DNA of 64,000 nucleotides from Psococerastis gibbosa. Taxonomy: Eukaryota > Arthropoda > Insecta > Psocodea > Psocidae. Shown here one piece after another: positions 19,678-32,329 of this stretch. Position 1 is the stretch's first letter; each line of letters opens with the position of its first letter. The stretch spans positions 41,190,770 to 41,254,769 of the forward strand of contig OZ020484.1 in NCBI GenBank assembly GCA_963971405.1, read 5' to 3'. Position numbers and translations under genes: made by a program. The notes beneath the pieces were generated by a model. The model was given only the letters and a program-made list of their open reading frames with translations. It had not been told where the DNA came from and searched no databases.

Positions 19678-21794
19678 TTACAACAGGTAGGGGCAAACCT
19701 GAGTGATTCGGCGTGTCAATTAAATATACTTAGTCATGATGGTTACTCATTTTGTGTGGATAGCGTACAAGTTTCTTAGAATAAAACAAGGTAGACTTCG
19801 CTAGCTTCTTGAATAACTGCTGAGCTCTATGAGCTCTGGAAGCACTTTAGTGGAGTCAGCTTCGGTGGGAAATCGTTCTTTTATATTGAGTCACGAACCT
19901 CGACCCTCCTTATCCTAGTCCAGTTCTCTACCCACTAGCCTATGCCTGCGTTTCGTCTATCTCCGGTGTCTGCATTATCCGGTGACCAAGAACTGAGTGC
20001 AATCTTATAGGAGCGGAGATGTGGCGCCCAGTGACCATGAACAAGGGCTTCCTGCTCACCGTGCTAAGGCAATTTCCTCCGTACCGTCCGTTATCACCAT
20101 TCATTTTACCCGTCTCTCATGCAAATGTAATATTATCTGACTATAATGTCAGGGGATATCTCGTCATTGGGGTCTGATTGCCGTGAAGGCTTAAACTATG
20201 GAGATTTGTGACTTAAACAGTTTGGGCGTTCACTGCCGTATCCAATCAGTCCAGCCGTGGGCACTCGTAGGACTTACATTTGGAAGGGGGGGGGGGGGAG
20301 AGCGCCAAATAAAATCTAGAGAAAAAAAAATGAACACGTACCGCTAATTCCAGATTCCTAAATTAACTTGTGCAAACAGCTCATAACGGGGATATGGTTT
20401 CCCTTTAAGGAGACATGCTACGTAGAAAATTGGCACTATACAAATTTGTTGTTTTTATTGACTTTTCATTTTTATTTAATTCACACAGCAAGTTATTAAA
20501 AATTTGGCTCATTTAATATGTAGAAGACTGAAGAATGCATAATATATTAGCAAATATTTAATTTTTGGCAACTTAGTCCTTTCATAAAAATTATTGGGGT
20601 TTAACATTTCACGTAAAATATAATTTTTTGGAAAAACTACAACACCAAAAATTTAAAATACCCTATTATACGATACTTGAAGTAGTCTTCTTCGACTAAT
20701 TAAATGAACCAAATTTTTAATAATTTGCTGAGTTAATGAAATAAAAAATTAAAAGTATTTAATTTCGGTGTGCCAATTATCTACACAGCATATCCTCTGA
20801 ATCAGTACATCTTTTAGCGCAAAAAAACTACCGGTATGTATTGGATGTATCTTGCTATTATACAATACACACAAACACACGCAAATATCGATTTCATATC
20901 ATAACGCGATAAATAGCGAAAGTAATTCGAGTGGAAATGACGATGCCGGGAATAGATGAGGTTATAAAATGAAAGCTCGAGTTGAAACTTCCGCAACTTT
21001 GCGTGAATTTTAATGCGGTAATACAATTTCTGAATGAATATTCCATGAGATGTGTCAGATAACAGTAAACAGCGAAATGTTACTGTTGTCGCAACGACGA
21101 GATAAAAATCTACAAAAGTTATTACAAAGTTGAAATTACTAATTAATGTCATTTTACGTGCAAAGTTTTTCTCTCATGCAGATGTAAATTAATTAGTTGA
21201 AAAATATGACTGTTAAAAATAAATAAACAAGGAAATAAACTATTGTACAAAATAACACTTAGTGGTCGACTTCAGTTGACTTTATGGATTCTATGAAAAA
21301 TCATCGATTCAGTTTTTTTCTTGTTGCCTTATTTCCGATATAATGCAGATTTAAATTACAATGGGGAGCTATAATGTAATTATATATAATCCCCAGATCA
21401 TCTAAAATCCAAACTGATATTATTCAGCATTAAAAAAAAACTATACATAAATTTCAGTAGGCAAACTTTTTAACGTTTAAGCAAACTTACATAATCGATC
21501 AAAGGTTATCATTAGATTTCTGTCGAGAAGAAAGAATAAATCCTGGAACACGAAATAATTAAACTTTTTCCTGACCTATTCATTTTAAATTAGTCATTTC
21601 CTCGATTGCAATTTTTCCAACAAAAAAAATACAGTAGAATTTGCGTAATTTGTTTGATTCGTAAGAAAATGATTTGAGGTGTTTTTTAATTAAAAATGGG
21701 CGAGTCTACTCACTCAGAGCTTCGCGAACCTGATCTCATTACGGCCTAGTGTGTGTACAATTCGACTTGTAATTGACGGATTATTAAAATAATT
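19678..21794. other. No supported feature
   Basis: About 2.1 kb of mostly AT-rich sequence. It contains a 13-G run at 20286-20298. The reported-length frames (up to 112 codons at 20814-21152 minus) show no motif and low complexity. No tRNA, terminal repeats or family repeats seen. Confidence 0.5.
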
Positions 21795-21875
21795 ACGTTT
21801 CTGGAAGGGTGTAAAAATCGCCCATGTAGAAAATAAAGGCAATTATTTTATTTCTTTCTCTTTCTTTCATTGAAG
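21795..21875 (+). repeat. Repeat H (LINE 3' end), copy 1
   Basis: GGGTGTAAAAATCGCCCATGT, AGAAAATAAAGGCAATT and a CTTTCTTTC-type tail. Better copies at 32330-32402, 57747-57870 and 61416-61512 read GTTAATTGTAAGAGTGGGCC, CCCATATGGAAAATAAAGACA and TTTCTTTC. The AATAAA and simple tail identify it as a retroposon 3' terminus. Confidence 0.55.
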
Positions 21876-22660
21876 AGAGAGAGAGAGTGAGAGAGGGAAC
21901 AATATCTCGAATATTAAAATTAACATTGATTGGTTATATAGAGCTAGTTTCAGATACACGGAGGTTTCCCAGAAACTCAAGTAGCCTAGTGCGCATGTGT
22001 AAATTTAAGGAAAATGAAAAGTTCTAGTGGCTTTGGTCTTTTTAAAAAGAGGCGCGAAACACCGACCTGCCGCCTTGTGAACTTTCTTTTGTAGTCTGCT
22101 GATTGGTGGGACCCTCCCCCTCCCCAACCTGCGCTACGCCCCTGGTGGCAGTGTGGCTGTACTTTGTGAATGGGAAATTCCTCTACAAACCAAAAACTCT
22201 CATCCTCGACTTACTACAGTTATGGGAGAAATGGGAGAAAGCAAAGAGAAAGGGAAACGGAATGCGTTTGAATAAAGGGGGGTGGGGGTTCCTCATCTAA
22301 TTGCTACCTGATTTCCTCAAGTGGTTTTTAGTTTCAGCGACGATCGCTTACAAATAAACAATGTCGAGCTCAATACCTCTCTATTTCCTCCTCAAACTGT
22401 CTTCTCAACGTTACTTAGAATTTCCACGTGCCTTTCAATGCTGTAAGTACATGATCCTCCAGGGGGTATTTTCAGTTTTTGTTGGTTAAAAGGAAGCGTG
22501 AATTTGGTTCTCGCATAAACATTCCAACTTAACTCAAACTTGTTTTTTTGTGGGATTATGGAAATTTTGTTGTTGTAGGAAGCGATTACCATTTTCAAGA
22601 TCATCCTAATAATCAATATTTTAATTACGGTATATGCAGTATTTTATTACTATAAATTAT

Positions 22661-23310
22661 TGCTTTCCAATTTATACGTAGTATAAGGAAAGCTTTGTGA
22701 CGGTCGAAATTTTCGATTCCGAGATTTCAACGGATTTACTCGTTTTAAGGTCCCAAGAACCCATAAAAGTGGTTTTTACGAAATGTCTGTCTATCTGTCT
22801 GTCTGTTCGTCGATTTCCGGGCAAACTACTCGGTCAATTTTGATGAAATTCGGCATGTAGGTTCACAAAAATCATACCTCGGGTTCATTTTTTTTATTTT
22901 GGGCTAACTCAATTGGGGGAATTTTTATTTTCAAAAAACTTCAAAAAAACGTCTAAAAACATTATTTCCCAAAAACGGCTCCAACGATTTCTATTAAATT
23001 CACATATGATGTAGTTTTTGTTAATTGTGATAAAATGCGGAGGGTCACTTGCCCCTTGATAGTTTGCTTCTGGGGGTAAAAAAATAAACATGACTAAATT
23101 TTAATGAAAAATGACTAAAAAATAATTTTTCTACGACACCTTTCTATCGATGATTTCTATGATATCGATAAGATATCGATCTTCCGATATCGATGAGATA
23201 TCGGAAATTTAACCATAGGAAAATTATTTACCATGAAATTACTCATTTTCTCTATCTACTAATTTTGATAAATTGGAAAGCATGTTCGAGTAAACTCGAA
23301 CCGGTTCTTT
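22661..23310 (+). mobile_element. Dispersed repeat D, reference copy
   Basis: About 620-650 bp between TGCTTTCCAATTTATA (22661) and TAAATTGGAAAGCA (ending 23282), a 14-bp inverted terminal pair; the shared sequence runs on through a perfect small hairpin GTTCGAGTAAACTCGAAC to CCGGTTCTTT. A GATATCGAT-rich patch at 23158-23208 replaces a block present in the 44968-45826 copy. No conserved ORF. Non-autonomous DNA element is likely; a Helitron was considered because of the hairpin, but no CTRR end follows. Confidence 0.65.
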
Positions 23311-24204
23311 TTATAATATTTTTAAAAATACTGGTGTTAGTAAAACAAACAAAAAAAATATTAAATTGGTAATAACCAATCAACATGTAGGCATAATTGT
23401 TACCTACAGTAGGTACCATTAATTATGTTTTCAACTAAATTCTTGTGTATCTTCTTCCCATATTCTGGGCAAATAAATATTTCACGACATTGTGCATGTA
23501 GGCCCATAGCATGAAGTACGTAGAACTATAGTAAGACTACGTTGAGTACAGGCATACAGGCATACGCCACAGCAGAAATATCACGTAAGTTGACTGAGAC
23601 TGTGCAAGTGTTATGCAATCCACAGTCATCTTACAGGTGATACAATGTATGTGAAAGGCTAAAGCTCACATCGCAGCGTAGTATACTTGTACATCATTGG
23701 TCAGTCAACTTACCGTAATTTTTCTGCTTTGACGTATGACTCAACTCAGGGTAGTTTTACTATAACATTGCAAGAACGTAAATCGTTAACTTTCGGTTCG
23801 AGACTCATTAGATGACGATTGGCAGAATCCTTTGAAATACCGTGAATAGGCTTCTTACGGATAACAGCCAGAAAGTTACGCTATAATTGTAACCCTACAG
23901 TAATTAACTCAGGGGTAAAGACGAATTTCTGCAATTGCGAGTGAACGGAGGGGTGAGGTCTGCCATGTATCTTCCTCCCTGAGAAAACAGCCCCCATTTG
24001 TTTCGCTAATCTTGAGAAACCCGCAACAAGACGTAACCCGGCTCCCACTCAGCAGAGATTTTACAATTATCCTGCTCCATACATTTTGCTTAACAAGCGC
24101 TAAATATCTTACTTCGTATTGCCACCCACGGAGCATGGGGTGTAGCCTAATTGTGTAGTAGTAGTCCTATCTTGAATTTTCCTTTTCCCTTTCCTATTTA
24201 TTCG
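23311..24204. other. No supported feature
   Basis: AT-rich sequence between two repeat D copies. Only short overlapping frames; no recognisable element. Confidence 0.5.
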
Positions 24205-24800
24205 TATGGAAAGCTTTGTTTGTGATAACGGAAATATTTGATTTTGACATTTCAACGCAATTTCACGTCTTGAGGTCCCAGGAACCAACGGCCTTACCAT
24301 GTTGAAACTATTAGAGCAGAGGATGTTTCAAACTGCGGCAAACTTGGTAGTGTGCACAGCGTTGGCAGGGGAACATGGTGGGACATGATAACGCGCTTAG
24401 GCAGTTTAAGTACGTGTCGAGTCCTGGTCTCCTCCGATTTAATCGTGCGACTTTACCATGTTCCCCAAGTGGTTCGGAATCAACTATAATCAGGAGGTCC
24501 ACCTTGTTAGTCAACTCCCCTTTCCCCGAAGTCTGCCCTTAGGGTGCCTCAAATTAACAAACAGACCCCCCGCCAGGCTGACGAGGTTGCTTAAAGCAGA
24601 AATGCTGAAAGCAGGCGTTAGAAACAACAACAGGAACAGGTCCCAGGAACCAGAAGAAAGCGTTTTTTGCAAGTTCGACAAGTTTGCCTGTCGGTAAGTT
24701 TTTCTGTCTGTCTGAGCATCAATTTGTGGACAAACAACTTGATGAATTTCGATGAAATTCGATATGTCTCCAGGTCTTCCACCACTTATATTGTCTATTT
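24205..24800 (+). repeat. Repeat D, copy 4, split by a SINE
   Basis: The left piece (24205-24287) has TCGTATGGAAAGCTTTG, GATTTTGACATTTCAACG and TTGAGGTCCCAGGAACC. After the SINE the right piece (24638-24800) goes on with CCCAGGAACC, the CTGTCTGTCTG run and GATGAAATTCGATATG. This is the order seen in the intact copy, so the SINE landed in a pre-existing D element. Confidence 0.65.
24288..24637 (+). mobile_element. SINE E, (AAC)-tail type, copy 3
   Basis: A 15-bp duplication AGGTCCCAGGAACCA lies at 24273-24287 and 24638-24652. The head matches the other SINE E copies through AAGTGGTTCGGAATC-ACTATAATCAGGAGGTCCA. The 3' module (CAACTCCCCTT, GGGTGCC-CAA-TTAA, CCAGGCTGAC, GCGTTAGAAACAACAACA) is shared only with 3536-3861. 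Confidence 0.88.
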
Positions 24801-25039
24801 ATGAGTACGTATATACGTATATATGCGTATGCACTCAAATGCAAGCTTAGACCAATGTACATTTGTATTTACCATGTCAAGCATCGTATGTCAGTGAGCG
24901 AAATTTTGAGCGATACTACGCGTTGCGTATATTTCAATGTTATCATGTAACAAAAATTACAGGTACAGAGTACCTATTTGATTTTGTAGGTAGGAGGCAG
25001 GTACCGGTAGGGGAATTGAAGAAATTAAAACACTACTTA

Positions 25040-25423
25040 GGCGCATATTCCACCGGCCTGCTAATGCTAAAAACAAATACGGTGACATGGCAGCAGACAT
25101 TCAAGACTTAGGAGGGGTTTCCACGGACCTCGCATTGCAGAATGCAAATGACATTGACGGAAATTAGAATTTTTCTTTTTATAGAAATCTATTAAAATGT
25201 TTGTACTTAACATATCCCATGACGCCATTTTTTAATTTTAGTTTGTAATTTTACTGTATGATCATTGATCAATTTTAACTATGGCATAGAGGAAAACAAA
25301 CATTTCCGTCAATGTTATTTGTATTCTGCAATGCGAGGTCGGTGGAAACCCCACCTAAGTCTTGAATGTCTGCTACCATGTGACCGTATTTGTATTTAGC
25401 ACTAGGTCGGTGGAATATGCGCC
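25040..25423. mobile_element. Composite MITE C (nested), copy 2
   Basis: 384 bp, flanked TTA (left) and TAA (right). Outer arms start GGCGCATATTCCACCGGCC and include GGTGACATGGCAGCAGACATT. The inner element is 25111-25355 with GGAGGGGTTTCCACCGACC-type ends and the same CATATCCCATGACGCCATTT core as 6209-6450. Not coding. Confidence 0.87.
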
Positions 25424-25426
25424 TAA

Positions 25427-27231
25427 ATGAAGTATATGCTGGAAATATCATTGGAAGATTGTATAAGTTGTGGGAACTTCTACAGGATAGCTTGAGGCAT
25501 AGCTCCCCTCCCATTCCCTCAGGTAAAAGTAGGGTGGATTGTTTGTCAAACACGCGGTAATTTGTTTTTGAAAACTTTTGGTGAAACTTTATAAGTATTT
25601 ATAGGAAATTGGAAAAGCTGCGTTGAGGAATTAGATAATCTTATAATAGAAAAGTTTACACTATAAACCAGCCTTAGGCATGAGGAAAGCAGATGATTTG
25701 ATAGAAAACAGTGCGCATTTAACATGCTATTATTAATTTTTCCTTATTAGTTTAATTCCGTACAGAATTTGAAGTACAGTTGGTACAGAGCATTGCTAAT
25801 GCAGTCTAGAGCTATAGTAGCGGTTCATTTGGAAAAGTTTTTGAAGTGAAACTTCTAAAGGTAGGGCTTTGAAATTCTGTTCCGTAGACGAAGAGGAACG
25901 CCATAATCTCTAACGTAAAGCCGTACACCAGCATGAGTTCAGCATAGACTGTATTTTTGCTTCAATGACAGATTTCCAAGTGGAACTGCCGCGTTGAAAT
26001 CGCTTTTGTGTACTTGGCCTCAGTGAAAGCACAAACCAAATTCGGTGACGGTAAAAATAACCACCTGAAACTCAAAGGATTTGAAATTCCCGCGCCACTA
26101 AACGGAAAAGTCCTGCATTCCTTAACCGCCTTGTGTCACTACTTGGCTTTTTATGGGACAAGGGATAAACGTTGTTCCAACAAAGGTTTCCAAAATTCCG
26201 GGTACTGTAATGAACATTCGCAATCCTCAACTTTTTTTTCCTTTTTTAAATCCTTTGCTACTTCAAACAACGCGTTACTGTTGGATCAGACATTTAGTCA
26301 TGCATGCTTGTGGTCGTTTTGGAATAAAAAATGAGTTTCGTTCGTTTGAATCCGGATTTTAGTCCGGCGTTTTGGTCGGACTTGGAGTTGGTGCTAGGCC
26401 TATCAGGAGGAAATGTTTTTGAAACAATGGGCGTGGAATAGTGGGGCTACACAGTTTGAAAGCAGGAAGTAAAGATTAGATTTTTACAGAAGAAGACTTA
26501 TTAATACAATTGCAAACAGGGGGTCTTTCCCCAGGTTGAATTATTTTATAAATAGGAAATTTTAAGGTTTCTTTAACAGTAGGCCAAGCGTGAGGCCTGA
26601 AGCAGTCGCTTCATTCGCCCGTTGTATCTAGTAAAATTCGATCATTTTCGGGGGGGGGGGGGGGTGGTTGAACCCTCTGCATACGTGCCTGCATGCAACA
26701 AATAAAATCGAGCAGTCCCATTTAGATATTTATTCTAACAATTTGCTCTCATACCCTACGTATATAGTGATACTACTAGCAGTATCACACCAAGTGATAC
26801 TTGACCCATTTAAACAATTCACTTCAAGAAAACAACTGCAAACCGTTAAAACTAAATTGTTGAAGATTTTACTATCTCTCGCTGGTCAGTCTTGTATCTG
26901 CGGGAGGACAGTGGAAACCATAGTGGTTTAAGGTACTTTAAAGGCACAAAAAAATTATTGACTGGCGCAGAGACTGCCATTATTAGAGCTCTCACCCGTC
27001 TCACAATGAGTCTTTGCAGTACTCTCGAGCCAGCCCTCTTATACTTGTCACTGGAATTGATTTTGTTCCAGCAGATGGACAATCGTACTTCTCCTCCAGT
27101 TGATGAGGCTCAACAAGTTTATTCAGGTTTTTTTATTCTTCAAGTTGACGCAAATGAATATGATGAACTTTTTCTTTACTTTTTTTTTGCTATTGGTTTG
27201 CATCTTTTGTAGTGAAAAGTTAAGAGATTTT
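25427..27231. other. No supported gene
   Basis: About 1.8 kb. Frames of up to 108 codons (26008-26334, 26892-27212) show no domain, and overlap in several phases. A 15-G run lies at 26650-26664. No tRNA or family repeat noticed. Confidence 0.45.
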
Positions 27232-27465
27232 ACTCGGGTGGGTGCGTAGCTAGTTTAACTATAATTACAGGTAATTAAAATACATATATTTTTAAATAAT
27301 ATTAGTTACAAAGTGTTATTATTATTCTTATTTAAAAACTCCAAACTCGGGTGCGTAGCTAGTTTTAATTACGGGTACCTACAATATATTAAAATATTCT
27401 TTTTTTAAAATATTAATTACTAAATATTAATATGAAAGAATTATTATTCTTATAAACTCCTAACT
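27232..27465 (+). repeat. 109-bp imperfect tandem duplication
   Basis: GGTGCGTAGCTAGTTT occurs at 27241 and 27350 and both units run on through AATTAC-GG, ATATATTT-AAAATAT, TTATTATTCTTAT and AAACTCC. AT-rich with indels. Followed by an (AAT)n microsatellite at about 27470-27495. Confidence 0.7.
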
Positions 27466-27568
27466 TACTAATAATAATAATAATAATAATAAACAAATAA
27501 TAAATCCAGCAGGCACTGATGTTAACCAAAATTACAGTACCATATCAAAAGTGATTTAAATATAACAT

Positions 27569-27815
27569 AGTAGTAGTAATAGTAGTATGGTTGGACCCAG
27601 TCCCAGGCCACGGTGTGGACCCATTGGACAGGGGACCTCCTGATTATAGTGGATTCCGCACCACTTGGGAAACACAGTGAATTCACACGATTAGTTCGGA
27701 GGTGACCAGGACAAGTCTACCATGTTTCCCTACCGACACTGTGCACACTACCAAGTTATCTGCATCTTTGAACCTGCTCTGGTCCGCTGGATTCAACTTG
27801 GTAAGGCGGCCGGCA
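27569..27815 (-). mobile_element. SINE E, (TAC)n-tail type, copy 4
   Basis: AAATATAACAT flanks the body at 27558-27568 and 27816-27826. Reverse orientation, with the (TAC)n tail at the left. Its 3' module in sense contains CCATGGGTCC-like text and CACACCGTGGCCTGGGACTGG before the tail, shared with 33631-33872 but not with 3991-4271 or 35843-36132. Confidence 0.87.
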
Positions 27816-28319
27816 AAATATAACATGGTCTTTATGTCATATTTTCCTATTTCCTTGAGGTAAACTGGCAGCAGCGTAACCTGTAACATGTAGCGTAAGA
27901 TTTGCTTTTCTACTTTAACAAACATTTTTTTATGTGTCCATTTTACCTTTGCAAGTGGCTAGCAGAGCGAAGCTAATTGATACCTGTTAAAAAATAAAAA
28001 GTTTATTGTAGTCGGTTATTTACGTTTACAGTAAATATTATCGTAGTCTTTTTCTTTCCGCCGCAAATCTACCGTTTTTTAGCCAGAATACTTTATATAT
28101 AAATATACAGACACAGTATAATCTGTCTGTAAACTGTAAAATATTGTCAATGTTATTTTTTGTAATATTATTATTCTTAGCCAAATACCAAGTGGAGATA
28201 AAAACCTAGAGAAATATGTATTTTCGTCTCTATAGTGCAAGGTACTCACAATCTAAACCATTAATTACGTTACCTAAGTATGGAATCACACTTTAGACAA
28301 AACACCTTCAGCTCCTGCG

Positions 28320-28472
28320 GCCCGATCATGGCGATTATAATACCTGGGTTAATATATTACCCTTGTATTAAAAATGAAAACTAGATAATTTTACAATGAA
28401 AAGTGCTATTCAAAATTTGTTTACAGTTTTAACACCAGGAGTAAGTTAATACCAATCACCATAATCGGTCCA
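28320..28472. mobile_element. MITE O-related, 153 bp
   Basis: Imperfect inverted ends: CCCGATCATGGCGATTATAATACC on the left, and GG-TAATACCAATCACCATAATCGG on the right. The same GATCATGGYGATG-type end delimits the longer element at 60943-61265. Internal text (AAAATTTGTTTACAGTTTTAACACC) resembles 38385-38490. No duplication recognised. Confidence 0.55.
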
Positions 28473-29494
28473 CTGGAGCATTTGCCCCAAATACGATAAC
28501 TGAAAAGTTTTACTTAAGCTTATGAATTCCTCTGAATGTGTCTCTAACTCATTCAATTCATTAAAGAAAGTGACTTACCTTACCATACTAGGAGTAAACT
28601 CTTCAGTAGCTGAAGGTTTTGCTTCGAAGAGTAAATGGTGGCTGGCTACACATTGGTATTGGATCAAAATTGTATAGGAAACGAATCCGCTTATCTTTTT
28701 CTTTTAACTTTTATTGTTGAAGGAAATACTTATAAAACCACTGAACGACAAAAATATACGATACATTGTAACTTATGTAAAACTTTCTTACGCGACCTCA
28801 TCATAACATTTTACAGCCCACTTGTCACTTTCAAAGCATCCATTTGGGACAGTGCTGAGTAGTTTTGGATACCTACGTCAGAAGCTCCCATTGAAAATAA
28901 ATTTTCGCTGAAAGTTTAATAAAATCGCTAAGTATACTGGAGTGAAAAACTTGGTGCATAATGTATGATCTTTTCCCAAAGGAAAGTCTAAGAAGTTGAA
29001 ATTTGATGCACGGGGCAAGTTGTAGAAAGTGTCTAATGTGACGGGAAAGTTTAGTGGGAAACTTTATTCGGGGGACTAACTGTATTTATGTCCGGACGTG
29101 ACGTACAAGTCCCAGACATATCTTAACCTGGAGTTTCATATGGGAGAGATGGGACATTCGAGCCCACCAAAATATTTTCTGAATCTTAGGGCCACCTGCT
29201 ACGCTTTTTTAATGACTGGTGGAGACGTGGCGGATTGCCTTAGAAATTGAAAACATTATTTTTGGCGGGAAACGAATATTCCATCTCTATTATAACCCAG
29301 GTCACTTTCATAGATTAAACTTTTTTTTTTTTAATAAACTGGGGAGGGGAAATTTTCCAGGTCCAAATATTTTTTAATAGGTACAATTTTACTTCTGCCC
29401 CTGAAGAGTATTACTTCTAAATTGTTCTTAAACCCTTCAAGGCTTCAACCATTTTAGGTACACTTTCTAATTTTTATATTTGCATCGTTACGCC
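28473..29494. other. No supported feature
   Basis: About 1 kb of intergenic-type sequence. A 75-codon plus frame at 28635-28862 has no motif. Nothing repeated is visible. Confidence 0.5.
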
Positions 29495-29640
29495 TGGCAG
29501 CCGCGTTTTTTCGCTACCGCTGAAGGTCAGGTACCCATTAGGGTTGGGTGGACCCAGGCCAGGCGGCGGAAAAGTTTCCCTTAATGTTGAGTCTCGTACC
29601 TCGATCCATAGTTTTCTAGTTTTCTAGCTAAACTCTGTTA
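29495..29640 (+). repeat. Repeat M, copy 2
   Basis: GGTCAGGTACCCATTAGGGT, GGGTGGACCCAGGC and the TTGAGTCTCGTACCTCGA-like end match 16845-16964; a related end also occurs near 19890. Non-coding. Confidence 0.5.
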
Positions 29641-30021
29641 ATTTCCTATTTAAATTAGAAACAGGAAATGGAGAAATGTTATGAGGGTGTAATGCGATGA
29701 ATAAAAGGTGTAGGGGAATGTAATTCTAACCTCAACTAACTTGAACTTTCACCTAACATACGGTACTTGAGTATACAGTACTTTATGCTTTCATTTTGTT
29801 CCTTTGCGCGGTTAAAATTAATTCCAAGATCACTCGCGTAGTTTAAATTTTCACATTTTTATTATTTGATAAAAAAATATGAAATGCAAATAAAATTAAT
29901 TGCGTAGAGTTTTCCCTCCAATAATACTGTATAAATCAAAATATACTTGCACATGTATCCAAGTACCATAATCTCGCTCTGCTGAAATGAGTTGATGGTG
30001 GCTGTTAGAAAAAACGAAGGT

Positions 30022-30198
30022 CTTGTGTTCCAGCGGTTAAGACGACGGCCCGCTTAGGCGTACATCGTGGGTTCGAATCTCGCCAAGCCCAGTTTTTCTA
30101 TATCCCTAATTTCGCTTATTACATGGAGGTTACCTCTTCAACCAATGTTAATTTAATGTCAGTGTTATATACACCATATAATACTGCAATATAATGTG
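30022..30198 (+). mobile_element. SINE P, tRNA-derived, 177 bp
   Basis: AAAAACGAAGGT at 30010-30021 is repeated at 30199-30210. The head holds CAGCGGTTAAGACG (A-box-like, as in type II tRNAs) and a perfect B box GGGTTCGAATC, about 40 bp apart. A T-run follows the tRNA-like part (about 30095), then an unrelated AT-rich 3' body. The acceptor stem is not intact, so this is a retroposed tRNA derivative rather than a tRNA gene. Confidence 0.82.
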
Positions 30199-30210
30199 AA
30201 AAACGAAGGT

Positions 30211-32329
30211 ATTTATTATTTTGCCGATTTTACTACAGTTTTCTGGTAGAAAGAGTAGACGGGGCCCCTCCTCTGCCTGATATCTATTGTATTAATTTTC
30301 GAAATGTAGTGTGCATTAGGTTTATACTATATTTAAGCGACTAATTCAATCGTTTCCGTACGAAAATGCTTCCAACGGGTTTGTTAACAAAACTCTTTCA
30401 AGTTTTAAATGACTTTTCATGGACGCTTTCTAAAATTCCAACTTAACCATTTTGAATAATTATGCTGTTTAAGCTAAAGGTATAGCGAGGGTTTGTTTTT
30501 AATGAAGTTGGTGCTTTCATTATTCAATATAGATCTTGTTCTTCAAACTTCTAACTTCCAGATTCAAAGTTATTTTCCTTGAATTCCTATTTTCGTTTCA
30601 ACTAAGTAATTAAAAATATTTTCGTTAATGCTGCTTATATTTTTGCTAGAATAGCTCAATTTATTCTTTAAAAAATTAGATCACAAATTCTGGGGAATGC
30701 TTTCATTACGTATTTTAATGGAAAGGCTCCTCGCCATTAACGGCTATCTGTTTTCAGAATTTTCTGAAAATTATATTTCTGTACTGTTCCTGGGGGTTTA
30801 TTTTATCCAGGTGGTTCAGTAGCTAACTGAAGCAAGAAGGACACAATGTGAGGGTTACAAAACGATGGTGAGTCGAGTTACAATAAGCCAAAGGCTACTA
30901 AGAGTTAGCAAACCTGACAGGTTTTCACCTAAGAAAAATAACTCTAAGCCCCGGGTTCTGTAGCCTTTTGTGTGCGTTATGCGGCTGCTGTACAAGCAAC
31001 CCCCTATTGTTAGCCCCACCTGTACACACGCCACCCCCCCCCCCCTCCTACCCCCAACCCAAGTGCACGTCAAATTTTGCGGCATTTCATCAGGGCAGGC
31101 GGCTGACAGACGACAGTGTAGTTGCACTTGCCGCTGTTGTGGTTGTCAGAAAGGCCTGCAGCACATTTTCAGTTGCTAGGCAACTGCGCCATTGTTGTCC
31201 CATGAGGGAACGACTCCTTCCTGTCGAGGATCCTTCAAAAATATTGCTGCATGTTGCTTGACGCAATTAACCTTGCTTTTATCAACAAAATCCTCATTAG
31301 CAGCATTGACCTTGTGCTTTGAGGACGTGTGCAGCGCCAAAATTAATTCTGCTGATTTTTTTTTATATTGAAGGGTTGCTTTTGTTGCTGGCTTGATTCT
31401 GGTGAGGTGAGCTTGCGCAGCTTAAATGGGACAAACTTCCTTAGAAATAATTTTTAAATTCAATTTTAATTAAATTGTTGGATATTTTTAATTGTTTGAG
31501 TTATAATTTTTCCGTGAACTTCACTGGGAGAATTTTAGTACGGTACCCAGTAACTTTCATGTAAGAATTACTGTACCTAAAATTAAAAATAGGTACCTTA
31601 AAATATGACGTTCGAATAGTTCTACAAGTCGAATTGGCTTTGATCTGTAATAAAGTAAGTAAATAAGTAAATTTAATAAAATATAAAATTTCAACAACAA
31701 CAGATTTTGTAGTTCCAATATTCCACATCCTCTTAATACAACGATTTACTATTAAAACGTTGTATTCTCATAGTGCCGGTTTACCAGGGTTCTCATGAAT
31801 CATTAGTACTTTACTGGCATTAAATATGTACATTGTACTAACATGTATAACGCCCCTTCGGATAGGTATTGCATATGCTGCATGCATTGTATAGCGCTCG
31901 TTAATAATGGAGAGAAACAAGACGAAATTTGGTTACCTTTGGAGCTTGGGGCTTGTTGTGGTTGCTGAGAAAGCTCAAACACTCCAGTTAGGGAAATATT
32001 TTCACCCGGGTGTACTCAACAAGCCACACTATCAAGGGTGTAGTACGTTCCAGGACTTAGTGAGCAGTACAACTTTGTTGGATTATTTAATTTAAACTTG
32101 TACCACACTATTCAATGGAACCCTCGTGTTTATTTGAGGTTTGGCTCGTTTAGTATCACGAGATTGAGACTCGAAATTTTGCCAATTGGCTTACTTTGAG
32201 TAGTTTAATTGGTTACTTTGATCATAGGGACATATTGATTAGTACTAGCTTTACGCTAGATGCTGACCATATTGAGAATGATGTGTCATATTATAAGGAA
32301 GCAGTAGCCTTATATTTAATTTAACATTA
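30211..32329. other. No supported gene
   Basis: About 2.1 kb. A GC-richer patch at about 30940-31260 with a 12-C run has open frames in several phases on both strands and no identifiable product. Near 31821-31905 a stretch with TATTGCATATGCT resembles the LINE relic at 36.8 kb but is too short to call. Confidence 0.4.

Noticed and set aside
20814-21152. 112-codon minus-strand ORF
   Set aside because: Low-complexity aromatic and aliphatic content, no motif, no transcript-like signals.
22661-23310. Helitron interpretation of repeat D
   Set aside because: A terminal hairpin is present, but no CTRR end with A/T target site could be placed, and a 14-bp inverted pair is present, which Helitrons lack.
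30064-30080. Possible tRNA gene at the GGGTTCGAATC box
   Set aside because: No closing acceptor stem, and the whole 177-bp unit has a 12-bp target duplication, so it is a SINE.
30940-31261. GC-richer patch with several open frames, possible CpG-island promoter
   Set aside because: Frames overlap in many phases around a C12 run, and no neighbouring gene supports a promoter.
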